DNA from: Gammaproteobacteria bacterium
Lineage (GTDB): Bacteria; Pseudomonadota; Gammaproteobacteria; Steroidobacterales; GCA-2729495
DNA length: 32,591 nucleotides
Reading direction: 5' to 3'
Assembly: GCA_029245525.1 (NCBI GenBank)
Contig: JAQWPD010000122.1
Location: 1-32,591, forward strand
Position 1 is the stretch's first letter. Each line of letters opens with the position of its first letter. Below, piece after piece: positions 15,241 through 23,340 of this stretch. A program made the translations under genes and the position numbers. Under the pieces are notes generated by a model. That model was not told where the DNA came from and did no database searches. It saw nothing but the letters and a program-made list of their open reading frames with translations.

Positions 15241-15933
15241 ATGGGGCTGCAGGTTAAAGACGTGGTGTTGGAACTTGGTGATGGTGATGCCCAAATTACC
15301 GCACTCGATCACGTGAGTTTTGGTGTCGGCGCGGGTGAATTGCTCGCTGTATTGGGCCCCTCCGGTGCTGGCAAATCAAGTTTGCTCGCGGTTTGTGGTG
15401 GCTTGAGGCATCCAACGTCAGGAACAGTCGTGATCGGGGGTAAGCCGCTTATGGCAATGAATGACAGTCAGCTAACCCGCTTACGACTGCAGTCGATTGG
15501 CTTTGTGTTTCAGCAATCGAACCTTATTTCTTCGTTAACCTCGCTTGATCAACTGCTGCTCATGGTTCACCTGGCGGGTCGCAGGCCCAGGAAGGCCGAT
15601 CGTGATCACGCTATGGCGCTGCTGAACTCAGTTGATATGGGGCATCGGGCAAATCGTCTGCCGGATCAGTTGTCAGGTGGTGAGCGTCAGCGCATCGGTA
15701 TCGCCCGGGCATTAATGACCAAGCCCTCCCTACTGCTTGTGGATGAGCCCACATCAATGCTAGACCAGGTGCGCGGTCATCAGATTGTGGCGCTGCTCAA
15801 TGAGCAATGTCATCAGCACCAGGTAGCGGCGGTTATGGTTACCCATGATGTCTCGATGCTTGATGCCGCCGATCGCAGTCTGCACATTGTCGATGGTCGC
15901 ATACAGGAAGTAGCAGTTAGTGCCACGAATTGA
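15241..15933 (+). CDS. ABC transporter ATP-binding protein, LolD/MacB type
   Basis: A 230-residue cytoplasmic ATPase with all motifs: Walker A GPSGAGKS (about 39-46), Q-loop FVFQQ, signature LSGGERQR, Walker B LLLVDEPT, D-loop and H-loop THD. Sequence type and length fit the LolD/FtsE/MacB group that pairs with FtsX-like permeases, so it energises the preceding gene product. AGGAG (15230-15234) overlaps the permease stop codon. The last 14 bases overlap the start of the TetR gene, so the three genes are one transcription and translation unit. Confidence 0.95.
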   Translation: MGLQVKDVVLELGDGDAQITALDHVSFGVGAGELLAVLGPSGAGKSSLLAVCGGLRHPTSGTVVIGGKPLMAMNDSQLTRLRLQSIGFVFQQSNLISSLTSLDQLLLMVHLAGRRPRKADRDHAMALLNSVDMGHRANRLPDQLSGGERQRIGIARALMTKPSLLLVDEPTSMLDQVRGHQIVALLNEQCHQHQVAAVMVTHDVSMLDAADRSLHIVDGRIQEVAVSATN

Positions 15934-16537
15934 AGCGGAAAGCGTTGCCGAGCACATAAGGCGGCAGACAGAACGACTGTTGGATGTCTCAATCCTGCTG
16001 TTTAAAACAAAGGGCTATCGCGCAACCGATATGAGCGTGATTGCAGCCGAGATGGGTTTGGCACGCAGTTCGCTGTATCGCTACTATCCGAATAAAGACC
16101 ATATTTTATTGGCGTGTATATCACGTGATATGCGCCCTCTGCTTGACGCTTTTGCAGCCCTAAACGAACAGCACATTGACCCCAAGGAGCGGGTGGTTGC
16201 CTGGCTGAACCTGCAGATTGATTCGGCCATAAGTCCAGACAGCGCAAGCATGGCATTAATGAGAGAGTCGCGTTACGCAGACAGTGAGTTGCAAGCGGAC
16301 ATAATGGCACTGCATCAACAGCCTAGGCGAGTGCTTGAGCAAGCACTGGGTGAGTTTGACCACCTTAGTGCGAGTGAGGCTGCGTTGCTGACCAAAATGA
16401 TTGCCGGTATGACCCATGAGGTGGTGATGCACCTAATGGGTCAAGATTCTTGTGACCGGCAGAGTGACAGTGAGGTGCGATCCTCACTGCGCAAAGCCGC
16501 AGAGCGGATTATTGGCGCGAAAGAAAAAAGGAATTAG
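15920..16537 (+). CDS. TetR/AcrR family transcriptional regulator
   Basis: A 205-residue repressor-type protein. The N-terminal helix-turn-helix is standard (FKTKGYRATDMSVIAAEMGL then SSLYRYYPNKDHIL, about residues 29-63); the remaining helices form the ligand and dimer domain. The start is GTG 15920, inside the end of the ATPase gene, with AGGAAG (15905-15910) nine bases upstream. Because it is embedded in the ABC operon, it most likely controls that operon in response to the transported or sensed compound; the inverted repeat around the promoter at 14017-14048 is a candidate site. Confidence 0.92.
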   Translation: MPRIEAESVAEHIRRQTERLLDVSILLFKTKGYRATDMSVIAAEMGLARSSLYRYYPNKDHILLACISRDMRPLLDAFAALNEQHIDPKERVVAWLNLQIDSAISPDSASMALMRESRYADSELQADIMALHQQPRRVLEQALGEFDHLSASEAALLTKMIAGMTHEVVMHLMGQDSCDRQSDSEVRSSLRKAAERIIGAKEKRN

Positions 16538-16584
16538 GCCTTCATTTTAGTGATGCTCGCTAATAGGCGAAGCGAGGAGTGGAT

Positions 16585-17694
16585 ATGAAACTATTTTTCC
16601 GAAGTGTTCGGTTAAAGTTTATTTGGCTTTTGGTTTTTAGCCTCCCTATTGCGGGAGTTCATGCGCAAGATATGCATCATCATATGCACAGTGATATTCC
16701 GGTCATGGACGCCACCGGCAAACGAAACCCCCCAGAAATGGACCATTCTCTGACGTCCGAGCAGCTGGCAGACTTGCGCGAAAAGATATCGTTGTATCGC
16801 GCTATGACTGACCGTGAAGCCGAGTTGAATATGGCAATGATGCGCCCGAACTACGAGTGGTATGTCAGCGATTCAGATGTAAGTGGTGATTTTGGTGTGC
16901 TGGTATTAGCTCACGGCGTTGGTGAAAACAGTGATCGTATATTTCATAACACCCTAAGACCGATGTCGGCGGAGCAGCCTACCGCCATTTCCTTCGGGAT
17001 GGCAATGATGACGTCATCACACATTCAGTCGGCAGTTGATGATCTCAGCAATGCCGGTGCAGAGACTGTCGTTCTGGTGCCAACGGCAATGACTCAATAT
17101 AACTCCCTAACGCGGCAGTGGGAATATGTATTTGGTTTGCGCGAAGAGTCTTCTTACCTGGATGTTCCGCGCGTGAGCACCAACGCCAATATATTGATGA
17201 CCGCACATTTTGATGCGCATCCGCTCATTACGGAAATTCTTATTGATTATATTAATGAGCAGAGCAGCGACCCTGCCAAAGAAACCATTATTCTAGTGGG
17301 GCATGGCCCGGAAGAGATTGAGGATAATGTGCTTGACCTTGCTGTGTTGCAGCCACACGTTGACCGGATAAAAGCACAGGGTGGTTTTGCCGATGTGAAA
17401 ATTATAAATCTGCAGGATGACGCTTACCCACCAATCCGTGCGGGTAATGTGAAGAAACTTCGCCGTTGGGTAACCGGCGCGCAGCGTCAGGGAAAAAATG
17501 TAATTGTTGCCGTTGTGACTTCAGCGAGTTTCGGTGTGCAGCAAAAAATAATAGAAGACCTGCGTGGCCTGAATTATCGTTTTGCCGACAAGGGCTTGGC
17601 TGAACACCCCAACTATCAGAAATGGATTGTCGCCGTGGTGAACGAGCGTTTGGCAGCCGAAGTCGAGGCTGAGCAGGCAGGGTTAGCCCGTTAG
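16585..17694 (+). CDS. Exported two-domain chelatase-like (CbiX-type) protein, copy 1
   Basis: A 369-residue protein with a signal peptide (cleavage near VHAQ, 25-28) followed by a His/Met-rich stretch (DMHHHMHSD, 29-37) that could bind metal. Two alpha/beta repeats resemble the CbiX/sirohydrochlorin chelatase fold: GVLVLAHG with His110 and IILVGHGPEE with His240, each after a hydrophobic strand, and 'DLSNAGAETVVLVP' after the first. Known CbiX/CbiK enzymes insert Co, Ni or Fe into tetrapyrroles, and a periplasmic CbiK is known in Desulfovibrio. Here the expected later His of domain 1 is not obvious (TQYNSL). ATG 16585 follows AGGAG (16575-16579). The gene lies 47 bp after the TetR gene and is probably its last operon member. 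Confidence 0.7.
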   Translation: MKLFFRSVRLKFIWLLVFSLPIAGVHAQDMHHHMHSDIPVMDATGKRNPPEMDHSLTSEQLADLREKISLYRAMTDREAELNMAMMRPNYEWYVSDSDVSGDFGVLVLAHGVGENSDRIFHNTLRPMSAEQPTAISFGMAMMTSSHIQSAVDDLSNAGAETVVLVPTAMTQYNSLTRQWEYVFGLREESSYLDVPRVSTNANILMTAHFDAHPLITEILIDYINEQSSDPAKETIILVGHGPEEIEDNVLDLAVLQPHVDRIKAQGGFADVKIINLQDDAYPPIRAGNVKKLRRWVTGAQRQGKNVIVAVVTSASFGVQQKIIEDLRGLNYRFADKGLAEHPNYQKWIVAVVNERLAAEVEAEQAGLAR

Positions 17695-18255
17695 TTTGCG
17701 CTTAATTGTTATTGCAATACCTGCAATAACAATTACAGCGGTGGTTATCTGAGCGACCGTTGTGGCGGCGAGTTTTGTCTGCTTCATGATCACTGCCGTA
17801 TCTGCGGCAGCGCTCAGTTCCGCTGGAAATGCTGCTATCGTTATAAGCAACATGATGTTTTCAAGCCAGTCGAAAAGAGCAGGGATCAGTAATAGCACAA
17901 ACAGATGCCGCCGCAGCGCATATTCATACCAGCCGGGCAGGTTGTGGCGGAGAACATAGGCCCAGATGGTTGCCAGAAAAAGTCCTGCAAACAATGGGAA
18001 GAAGTAATCGATAGTGGTAAATACATAATACAGGCCGAATGCCTTATCGCTGTAGTTGGCGAGCTGCATGAAGATCTGGTCGCTGTGTAGCGAATTTTGC
18101 AGATCGAACGGTTTAGCCCCATTGGCGTAGGGTTTAAATTTTTCTCCGATAAAGAGCAGTGCTTGTAGGCTGCCAAAAAAGCCGGCAAATAATAATGCAA
18201 ACTTCCACGGAGAAGATGAGCAGCGGATAATGAACTGGTTAATGGGCTTTAACAT
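17683..18255 (-). CDS. Small polytopic membrane protein
   Basis: A 190-residue protein with four to five hydrophobic segments (about 18-36, 75-100, 115-140, 160-183) and a basic C terminus. I do not recognise a family. GGGAG lies nine bases before the ATG. The 3' end overlaps the end of chelatase-like copy 1 by 12 bp (convergent), and the 5' end faces the promoter of copy 2. Its place between two exported chelatase-like paralogs may be meaningful, for instance as a membrane partner, but nothing in the sequence itself shows metal or heme binding. Confidence 0.75.
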   Translation of the reverse strand: MLKPINQFIIRCSSSPWKFALLFAGFFGSLQALLFIGEKFKPYANGAKPFDLQNSLHSDQIFMQLANYSDKAFGLYYVFTTIDYFFPLFAGLFLATIWAYVLRHNLPGWYEYALRRHLFVLLLIPALFDWLENIMLLITIAAFPAELSAAADTAVIMKQTKLAATTVAQITTAVIVIAGIAITIKRKLTG

Positions 18256-18372
18256 GCCATGTTGCTCCCAAAGTCAGCAGCGCGAATTACGCCGCAGGGG
18301 GAGAGAAGTGTCGCCGTATCCTGCCGCATATCTAAAATTAGAGCAAGGTTGATGCGATGGCGCGATTCTGCG

Positions 18373-18400
18373 TTGCCAGACCGATGCAAGCTGCTATGCT
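18373..18400 (+). promoter_or_regulatory. Candidate promoter of chelatase-like copy 2
   Basis: TTGCCA (18373-18378) and TATGCT (18395-18400) are spaced by 16 bp and lie 30 bp before the start codon at 18430, in the divergent gap between the membrane protein and copy 2. The match is moderate. It supports copy 2 having its own transcript. Confidence 0.4.
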
Positions 18401-18429
18401 CAGTGTCGGGTAAAGCGAGGGTATTAATA

Positions 18430-19524
18430 ATGAGAATTGTAGGAAGGTTGTGCAGCCAGTTGGTTTTTGTTTCGTTCGTGTTGGTGTGTGGCTTTGCGGT
18501 TGCTGAAGACACGCCTAACCCGCATGCGGGACATGCAATGGGTGGTGTTCAGATGGATGAGCAGGGTCGGCGTCTTTACGGTCAAGGTCATAAGGTTACC
18601 GATGCGGCTGCCGATGAACTGCGGGGCCGGATTGACCAGTTTGCCGGCGCCGATACGGCCATGATCCAGCAGGTAATGGATCGTATGGGTTCCAATTATG
18701 AGTGGTATATCAGTGATCTGCAGTTGCGTGGTGATACCGGTGTGTTAATTCTGGCGCATGGATTTCGAGCAGCCGGTGACGATATTTTTCGCCAACGTCT
18801 CGCGCCTTTGGCCGACCAGGATCCGACCGCGCTTGCTATGGGCATGAGCATGATGATGTCCGAGCATATCCAGTTGGCAATTAATGACCTCGAGGCAGCC
18901 GGAGCTAAACGGATTGTGGTGGTTCCAGTGGTTAGCAACCGTTATAACAGCCTGATGCGCCAGTGGGAGTATATTTTTGGTTTAAATGATGAGCCCGCGT
19001 ATATGGCTGTGCCTCGCGTCCAGAGCAATGTTGAGATGTTCCTGACGAGTCCTCCCGGGGATGCCCCGTTAATAGCAGCAACGCTAGCGGACTATGCTCG
19101 TGAAATTAGCACCACACCGGACAATGAGTTTTTACTGTTGGTGGCACACGGTCCCGAATCTGCTGCCGACAATGAGATTGTGCTGGAAATGCTCAACAAT
19201 CTTGTTGGCCAGGTGCAGGAAACCGTTGGTTTTGCTGCAGTAGGGGTTGTCTCACTTCAGGACGATTCGCCGAAAGCAGTTCGTGCAGCGAATGTCGCGG
19301 CAATGCGCAAGCTGATTGAGCAGGCAGAGGCCGATGGCTATCAGGTTTTGGTGGTCACCAACCTACTGAGTGCGCGCGCTGTGCAGAGGGAGTTAAGGCG
19401 AGATCTACGTGGCCTTAATTACACATTTAACGCGAAAGGTATTGTTCAGCACGATAATTTTATCCGCTGGATAGAAACATCAGTTGCGGACACGCTTGAG
19501 CTGAACTCGCAGTCGTCGCCTTAG
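18430..19524 (+). CDS. Exported two-domain chelatase-like (CbiX-type) protein, copy 2
   Basis: A 364-residue paralog of the gene at 16585. From residue 89 to about 250 the two align without gaps: NYEWYxSD, GVLILAHG (His110), HIQLAINDLEAAGA, YNSLMRQWEYIFGL, VPRV and LVAHGPE (His240) fall at the same residue numbers. The signal peptide ends near AVAED, and again a His/Met motif follows (HAGHAMGG). ATG 18430 has GAGGG eight bases upstream and a good signal peptide; the open frame extending to 18259 lacks both. The His/Met patch, the tandem HG motifs and export suggest periplasmic metal or tetrapyrrole handling; no substrate is shown. The stop overlaps the convergent lipoprotein stop through TTAG (19521-19524). 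Confidence 0.72.
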   Translation: MRIVGRLCSQLVFVSFVLVCGFAVAEDTPNPHAGHAMGGVQMDEQGRRLYGQGHKVTDAAADELRGRIDQFAGADTAMIQQVMDRMGSNYEWYISDLQLRGDTGVLILAHGFRAAGDDIFRQRLAPLADQDPTALAMGMSMMMSEHIQLAINDLEAAGAKRIVVVPVVSNRYNSLMRQWEYIFGLNDEPAYMAVPRVQSNVEMFLTSPPGDAPLIAATLADYAREISTTPDNEFLLLVAHGPESAADNEIVLEMLNNLVGQVQETVGFAAVGVVSLQDDSPKAVRAANVAAMRKLIEQAEADGYQVLVVTNLLSARAVQRELRRDLRGLNYTFNAKGIVQHDNFIRWIETSVADTLELNSQSSP

Positions 19525-20159
19525 CCTTCCTGTTGCTGGCTGGCAGCTGCCTCCTGTTGAGCAAGAATATTGTCAGCGATTTCTTTGGCTAACTCGGAAA
19601 TAAGATCGCTAAGAGCTGCTGCTTGTGAAGAATAGCTGCTTGATGCTACCGGCTGGGTAAGCACTGTGCGCTTGGCCAGAACGGTCACGCTTGGCTGAGG
19701 TGTAACAAGGTTCCACTGTGCCGTGAGCGTAGCAGTGTCGTTTGCATCTACGTCGAAGCGCGTGATTGTGACGAGAACCTGATAATCAAACCGTTCAATC
19801 GCATCATTGCCGACCCCGAATTCATGCACCCAATTGCTGCTAAGAGTATCGCTTAGATTTGTAGTGAGAATCCGACCAATGCTTTGTTCTAGTGGCTCGA
19901 CCCAGCGATCAAATTCAGCCACCTCTACCTGATAATCATCTTGCCGGGTGACTATATTGGGCTGTTGGAGGTAGCGTGCAATATACAGCGGGCCTACTCG
20001 CACACTTAGCGTGCTGGATGACGAGTTATCAGTCTGGCTAAGCCGTTCTTCCAATTGATAGTAGCGAGTAGGTGGGGATGACCCACAAGCTGTAACCAGT
20101 GCGAGCCCGATAGTGAGGGCAAGTAATTTTCCGCAGGTCTGAAATGTTTTTTCAGTCAT
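19521..20159 (-). CDS. PqiC-type ABC transport auxiliary lipoprotein
   Basis: A 212-residue outer-membrane lipoprotein: signal ending in VTAC (lipobox, Cys25) and the family start SSPPTRYYQLEE. The middle (VRVGPLYIARYLQQPNIVTR, FDRWVEPLEQSIGRILTTNL) matches the ABC_trans_aux (PqiC/DUF330) domain, which adopts a small alpha/beta fold beneath the outer membrane and partners MCE proteins. The C-terminal Gln/Ala-rich tail is low-complexity. It is the last gene of the MCE operon, 10 bp after the MlaD-type gene. Its likely role is to dock the MCE tunnel at the outer membrane. Confidence 0.85.
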   Translation of the reverse strand: MTEKTFQTCGKLLALTIGLALVTACGSSPPTRYYQLEERLSQTDNSSSSTLSVRVGPLYIARYLQQPNIVTRQDDYQVEVAEFDRWVEPLEQSIGRILTTNLSDTLSSNWVHEFGVGNDAIERFDYQVLVTITRFDVDANDTATLTAQWNLVTPQPSVTVLAKRTVLTQPVASSSYSSQAAALSDLISELAKEIADNILAQQEAAASQQQEG

Positions 20160-20169
20160 GGACGTCTAC

Positions 20170-21156
20170 CTATTTTTTTTTGCCGAAAAGCAGGGATTCG
20201 GGATGCTGTTCAAGATAATCAGCCAAGACTCTGATAGATCGTGCAGCGCCCGAGACTTCGGTGAGCGCTTCAGATAGCTGCACTGACAATACCGACTGAC
20301 CATCCACCTGACTTTTAGCCGCAGCCAGAAATTGCTCTGCCTGATCGAGCGTATCTGCAAGGCCTTTAGCAGCGGGGACTAAGCTGTCGTCCAGATTCTG
20401 AATCAGTGTCTGTGCGCTATTAATAGCCTCATGCAGGTCTCTGGTTGTGTCGCTTAAATCCTGAGGTAATGCCTGCATGCCCTCGCTATTCACTATAGTG
20501 TTAATGCCTGAAATCGCACTCCGCAGCTCCTGCGAGTTGGCGAGTTGATCCACGCCGCTAAGAATACTGGTTAGCTTCTCGCTTATCGCTTTAATGTCGA
20601 CATCGCGCTTAAGTTCAGACAAGAACATTTCTGCATCTTCGATGGCTTGGGTTATGCCGGAGGTTACGCTGGGGATTTCTGGGTACGGGATGGTCTCATT
20701 GTAAAATACAGCTTCGGTATTGGGTTTGAATTCCAGTTCGACACTGAGCTGTCCGGTGACAAAGCTCTCGGAGTCTAGTTGCGCTCGCAGACCGTTTCGA
20801 ATCCAACTATCTATTGCAATGCCGCCATCTTCTTTAGTGTACATACCAACCACACCTGAGCCTTTTTTGAAGCGGAACTTTTTGGGGTCTATTTGGTATG
20901 TGACTGATATGAGTGTTTGCTGATTGTTGGCTGATGCGAATAGACTGATATCGGTTACATAGCCTATGTTTACACCGCGAAACATGACATTAGAGCCAAC
21001 TCGCAGACCCTTAGCCGAACTATTAAAGTAGCTAACGAAGGTTGCTTTGCTCTTAAACAGCTGACCGCCGCCAAACAACATGACGGAAACAGCCAGCAGC
21101 ACAATGGCGCCCAGGACAAAGCCGCCAATTAATGCGGGTTTCGCTTTCTTGCTCAT
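20170..21156 (-). CDS. MlaD/MCE domain lipid-transport protein
   Basis: A 328-residue protein anchored by one N-terminal helix (about 8-30). One MCE domain follows (about 35-115), with the typical F.(S)A.GL..GS.V..RGV.IG.V sequence (SSAKGLRVGSNVMFRGVNIG). The C-terminal half is a long helical region with many Asp/Ser-rich heptads that could form the hydrophobic tunnel. It has one MCE domain, unlike YebT/PqiB with several. It is the substrate-handling component of an ABC phospholipid transporter. AGAGGA precedes the ATG. It lies 43 bp after the ATPase gene and 10 bp before the lipoprotein gene. Confidence 0.92.
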   Translation of the reverse strand: MSKKAKPALIGGFVLGAIVLLAVSVMLFGGGQLFKSKATFVSYFNSSAKGLRVGSNVMFRGVNIGYVTDISLFASANNQQTLISVTYQIDPKKFRFKKGSGVVGMYTKEDGGIAIDSWIRNGLRAQLDSESFVTGQLSVELEFKPNTEAVFYNETIPYPEIPSVTSGITQAIEDAEMFLSELKRDVDIKAISEKLTSILSGVDQLANSQELRSAISGINTIVNSEGMQALPQDLSDTTRDLHEAINSAQTLIQNLDDSLVPAAKGLADTLDQAEQFLAAAKSQVDGQSVLSVQLSEALTEVSGAARSIRVLADYLEQHPESLLFGKKK

Positions 21157-21199
21157 GTGGATTCATTTCCTCTGAGGCTGTTATTTTGCAACGCTATTG

Positions 21200-21997
21200 T
21201 CATAGGGCCTTGCCCTTGTCGGACAGTTCGTTCGGCTCACCCCGTAGCAGGAAGTTTCTCACATCCGGTATCGGTGAGGTATCCCGCAGTTCTACCGGGT
21301 TGCCAGTGGTCAGTTGAGTGTGAGTTGCTGCATCCAGAAAGACCGAATTATCGCCGATACTGAACATGCTGGCCAATTCATGGGTAACTATAACAATAGT
21401 GGTTTTCAAGCTGTCACGGAGCTCCAGAATCAAGTCATCCAGTAGCTTTGCGCTGATCGGGTCGAGTCCTGCGGAGGGTTCATCGAAGAACAGTATTTCC
21501 GGATCCAGAGCCATTGCACGTGCCAGGCCTGCCCGCTTGTTCATGCCGCCAGAGATTTCACTCGGATAATAGTCATCAAAGCCCGCCAGGCCAACCAGCG
21601 ATAATTTGTATGAGCAGAGTTCCGCGATGTCTTTTTCGCCAAGTGTTGTGTATAGGCTGAGAGGCAGGGCTATATTCTCTGCAAGAGTCATAGAACTCCA
21701 CAAGGCACCACTTTGAAACAGAGTGCCGAACTTTCGCTTCATGGTCAGTCGATCATCGTCATCAGAGCCCCAGAAGTCTTCACCGTCAAAACTCACGGCT
21801 CCGGCACTTGGCTCTTTTAGACCAATAAGGCATTTAAGCAGCGTACTTTTACCGCACCCGCTGCCGCCCATGATGATAAAAATATCGCCATGGTTAACGG
21901 TGAAGTTCAGGTTTTGCTGGATGATAAAGTCGCCATAGGCCATCGTCATGTTGCTAACGGTTATATGTGGTTTGGCTGAGTGTTGTTCGTTCATCAT
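21200..21997 (-). CDS. MlaF-type ABC ATP-binding protein
   Basis: A 265-residue ATPase with Walker A GGSGCGKST, a Q-loop followed by SGALWSSMTLAENI (typical of MlaF), signature ISGGMNKRAGLARA, Walker B EILFFDEPSAGLDPI and H-loop THE. MlaF proteins carry exactly this 'SGGM.KR' signature. I set the start at ATG 21997 (or the next codon, ATG 21994); the open frame upstream to 22114 runs inside the permease gene. The start overlaps the permease TGA stop, so translation is coupled. It energises the MlaE-type permease. Confidence 0.94.
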   Translation of the reverse strand: MMNEQHSAKPHITVSNMTMAYGDFIIQQNLNFTVNHGDIFIIMGGSGCGKSTLLKCLIGLKEPSAGAVSFDGEDFWGSDDDDRLTMKRKFGTLFQSGALWSSMTLAENIALPLSLYTTLGEKDIAELCSYKLSLVGLAGFDDYYPSEISGGMNKRAGLARAMALDPEILFFDEPSAGLDPISAKLLDDLILELRDSLKTTIVIVTHELASMFSIGDNSVFLDAATHTQLTTGNPVELRDTSPIPDVRNFLLRGEPNELSDKGKAL

Positions 21998-23121
21998 ATT
22001 CCGATATTGATGTAGATGACGGTGAGCACCGCCGCACTGACTACAATCATGACTATACCCATGACCACCGCGTTGGTCGTAGCCTGCCCGACAGCCATGG
22101 CGTTGTTGCCGCAATTCAGACCTTGAAGACAGCCCGCAATGCCAATGAGGCTGCCATAAACGACGGCCTTGAACAGACCGCCGAACAATGTGCTTAGGGA
22201 GAGAGCCGACTGCGTTTCGACCAGGTATTGCATGGCGCTGACATCGAGCATGCTCATACCAACGGCAAGTCCGCCAAGAATACCGATTAAGCTGCTGTAC
22301 ATAGTAAGCAGGGGCATCATGATGATTAATGCAATGACCCGCGGCAGCGCAAGAAAGTCGATGGGGTTAATACCCAGCGTCGTCAATGCATCGATTTCTT
22401 CATTGACCTTCATCGTGCCAATTTGCGCCGCATAGGCCGCGCCGGTGCGACCGGCCATTATGATGGCAGTCATAATCGGCGCCATCTCGCGAACCATTGC
22501 TACTGCGACCAGATCGGCCGTGTAGATGCCAGCCCCGAATGCTTTCAGCTGAAAGATACCCACAAAGGCAAAGATCATGCCGATAAGAAAGCTGATAAGC
22601 CCGACAATGGGGAGAGCCTCCGCACCGGCCTCTTGGATAACGACGGCCAGATCTGATTTCCGGTAGTTTGCCTTGCCTTTGATAAGGCGTCCGAAAGATA
22701 AAACCAGTTCGCCGATGAACGCGGTGATTTCAACGCAGCTGCCCCATATATCGAGGGTCGCATTACCGAGCCTGGTTATCAGAGACTCGTGCCGAGCAGA
22801 TTTTCGTGCCCCTTTGCGTTCTTCAACGGCCAGTGCCAAATGCAGCAGACCGCGCGCCCCATCGGGAAGTCCGTCCAGATTTACCGACAGCTGATATTGT
22901 TTAGCCTGCTGATGGATCGCGCAGAGCGCGATAAGCAGAGCGCTGTCCCAGTCATTCAGATTGTCTGAGTTAAAGCTGATAGCAGCACCTTCGGTGCCGA
23001 ACTCTCCGAGCAGTTCGTCAATTTCGGGGCGTTTAGCGCTTATCACCCAGTCGCCGGAAAACACCAGCATCGCCTGGCCGGCGGTTGACCTGTCAACAGT
23101 GAGAGTCGCGGATGTTGTCAT
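21994..23121 (-). CDS. STAS-MlaE fusion: ABC phospholipid transporter permease
   Basis: A 375-residue protein. Residues 1-105 form a STAS-like domain (LNDWDSALLIALCAIHQQAKQ, typical helix after the conserved Asp-Ser), taking the place of a separate MlaB protein. Residues 140-375 are the MlaE permease with 5-6 helices: QEAGAEALPIVGLISFLIGM, REMAPIMTAIIMAGRTGAAY, INPIDFLALPRVIALIIMMP, GLLKG-like FGGLFKAVVYGSLIG and GVGxATTxAVV-like GQATTNAVVMG. Fusions of this kind are common in MCE systems other than mlaFEDCB. First gene of the operon, transcribed divergently from the phosphate genes. Confidence 0.94.
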   Translation of the reverse strand: MTTSATLTVDRSTAGQAMLVFSGDWVISAKRPEIDELLGEFGTEGAAISFNSDNLNDWDSALLIALCAIHQQAKQYQLSVNLDGLPDGARGLLHLALAVEERKGARKSARHESLITRLGNATLDIWGSCVEITAFIGELVLSFGRLIKGKANYRKSDLAVVIQEAGAEALPIVGLISFLIGMIFAFVGIFQLKAFGAGIYTADLVAVAMVREMAPIMTAIIMAGRTGAAYAAQIGTMKVNEEIDALTTLGINPIDFLALPRVIALIIMMPLLTMYSSLIGILGGLAVGMSMLDVSAMQYLVETQSALSLSTLFGGLFKAVVYGSLIGIAGCLQGLNCGNNAMAVGQATTNAVVMGIVMIVVSAAVLTVIYINIGI

Positions 23122-23340
23122 AATGCCTAGTATGCCGATGTCATCTTGAAACCCATAATTTGGGAACTATTCAGAAATCAAAGTACCACACTGTGGGCTT
23201 GAATCTGTGCAGATTTTTCAAATTTGACCCCCAGTCCATGATCGCAGGATTCTTCGCTAATTTTGCTGTAATAGCCGCTAGGATCATGGCAGAATCCGCA
23301 TTTGGTACAACTGAACTAATTGGATGATGGGAGGAATAAA

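Noticed and set aside
18259-18429. Longer start for chelatase-like copy 2
   Set aside because: The added 57 residues are Arg/Cys-rich, unlike a signal peptide; ATG 18430 has a ribosome binding site and a proper signal sequence aligned with copy 1.
23122-23340. Pho box upstream of the phosphate genes
   Set aside because: No pair of CTGTCAT-like direct repeats spaced by four bases was found.
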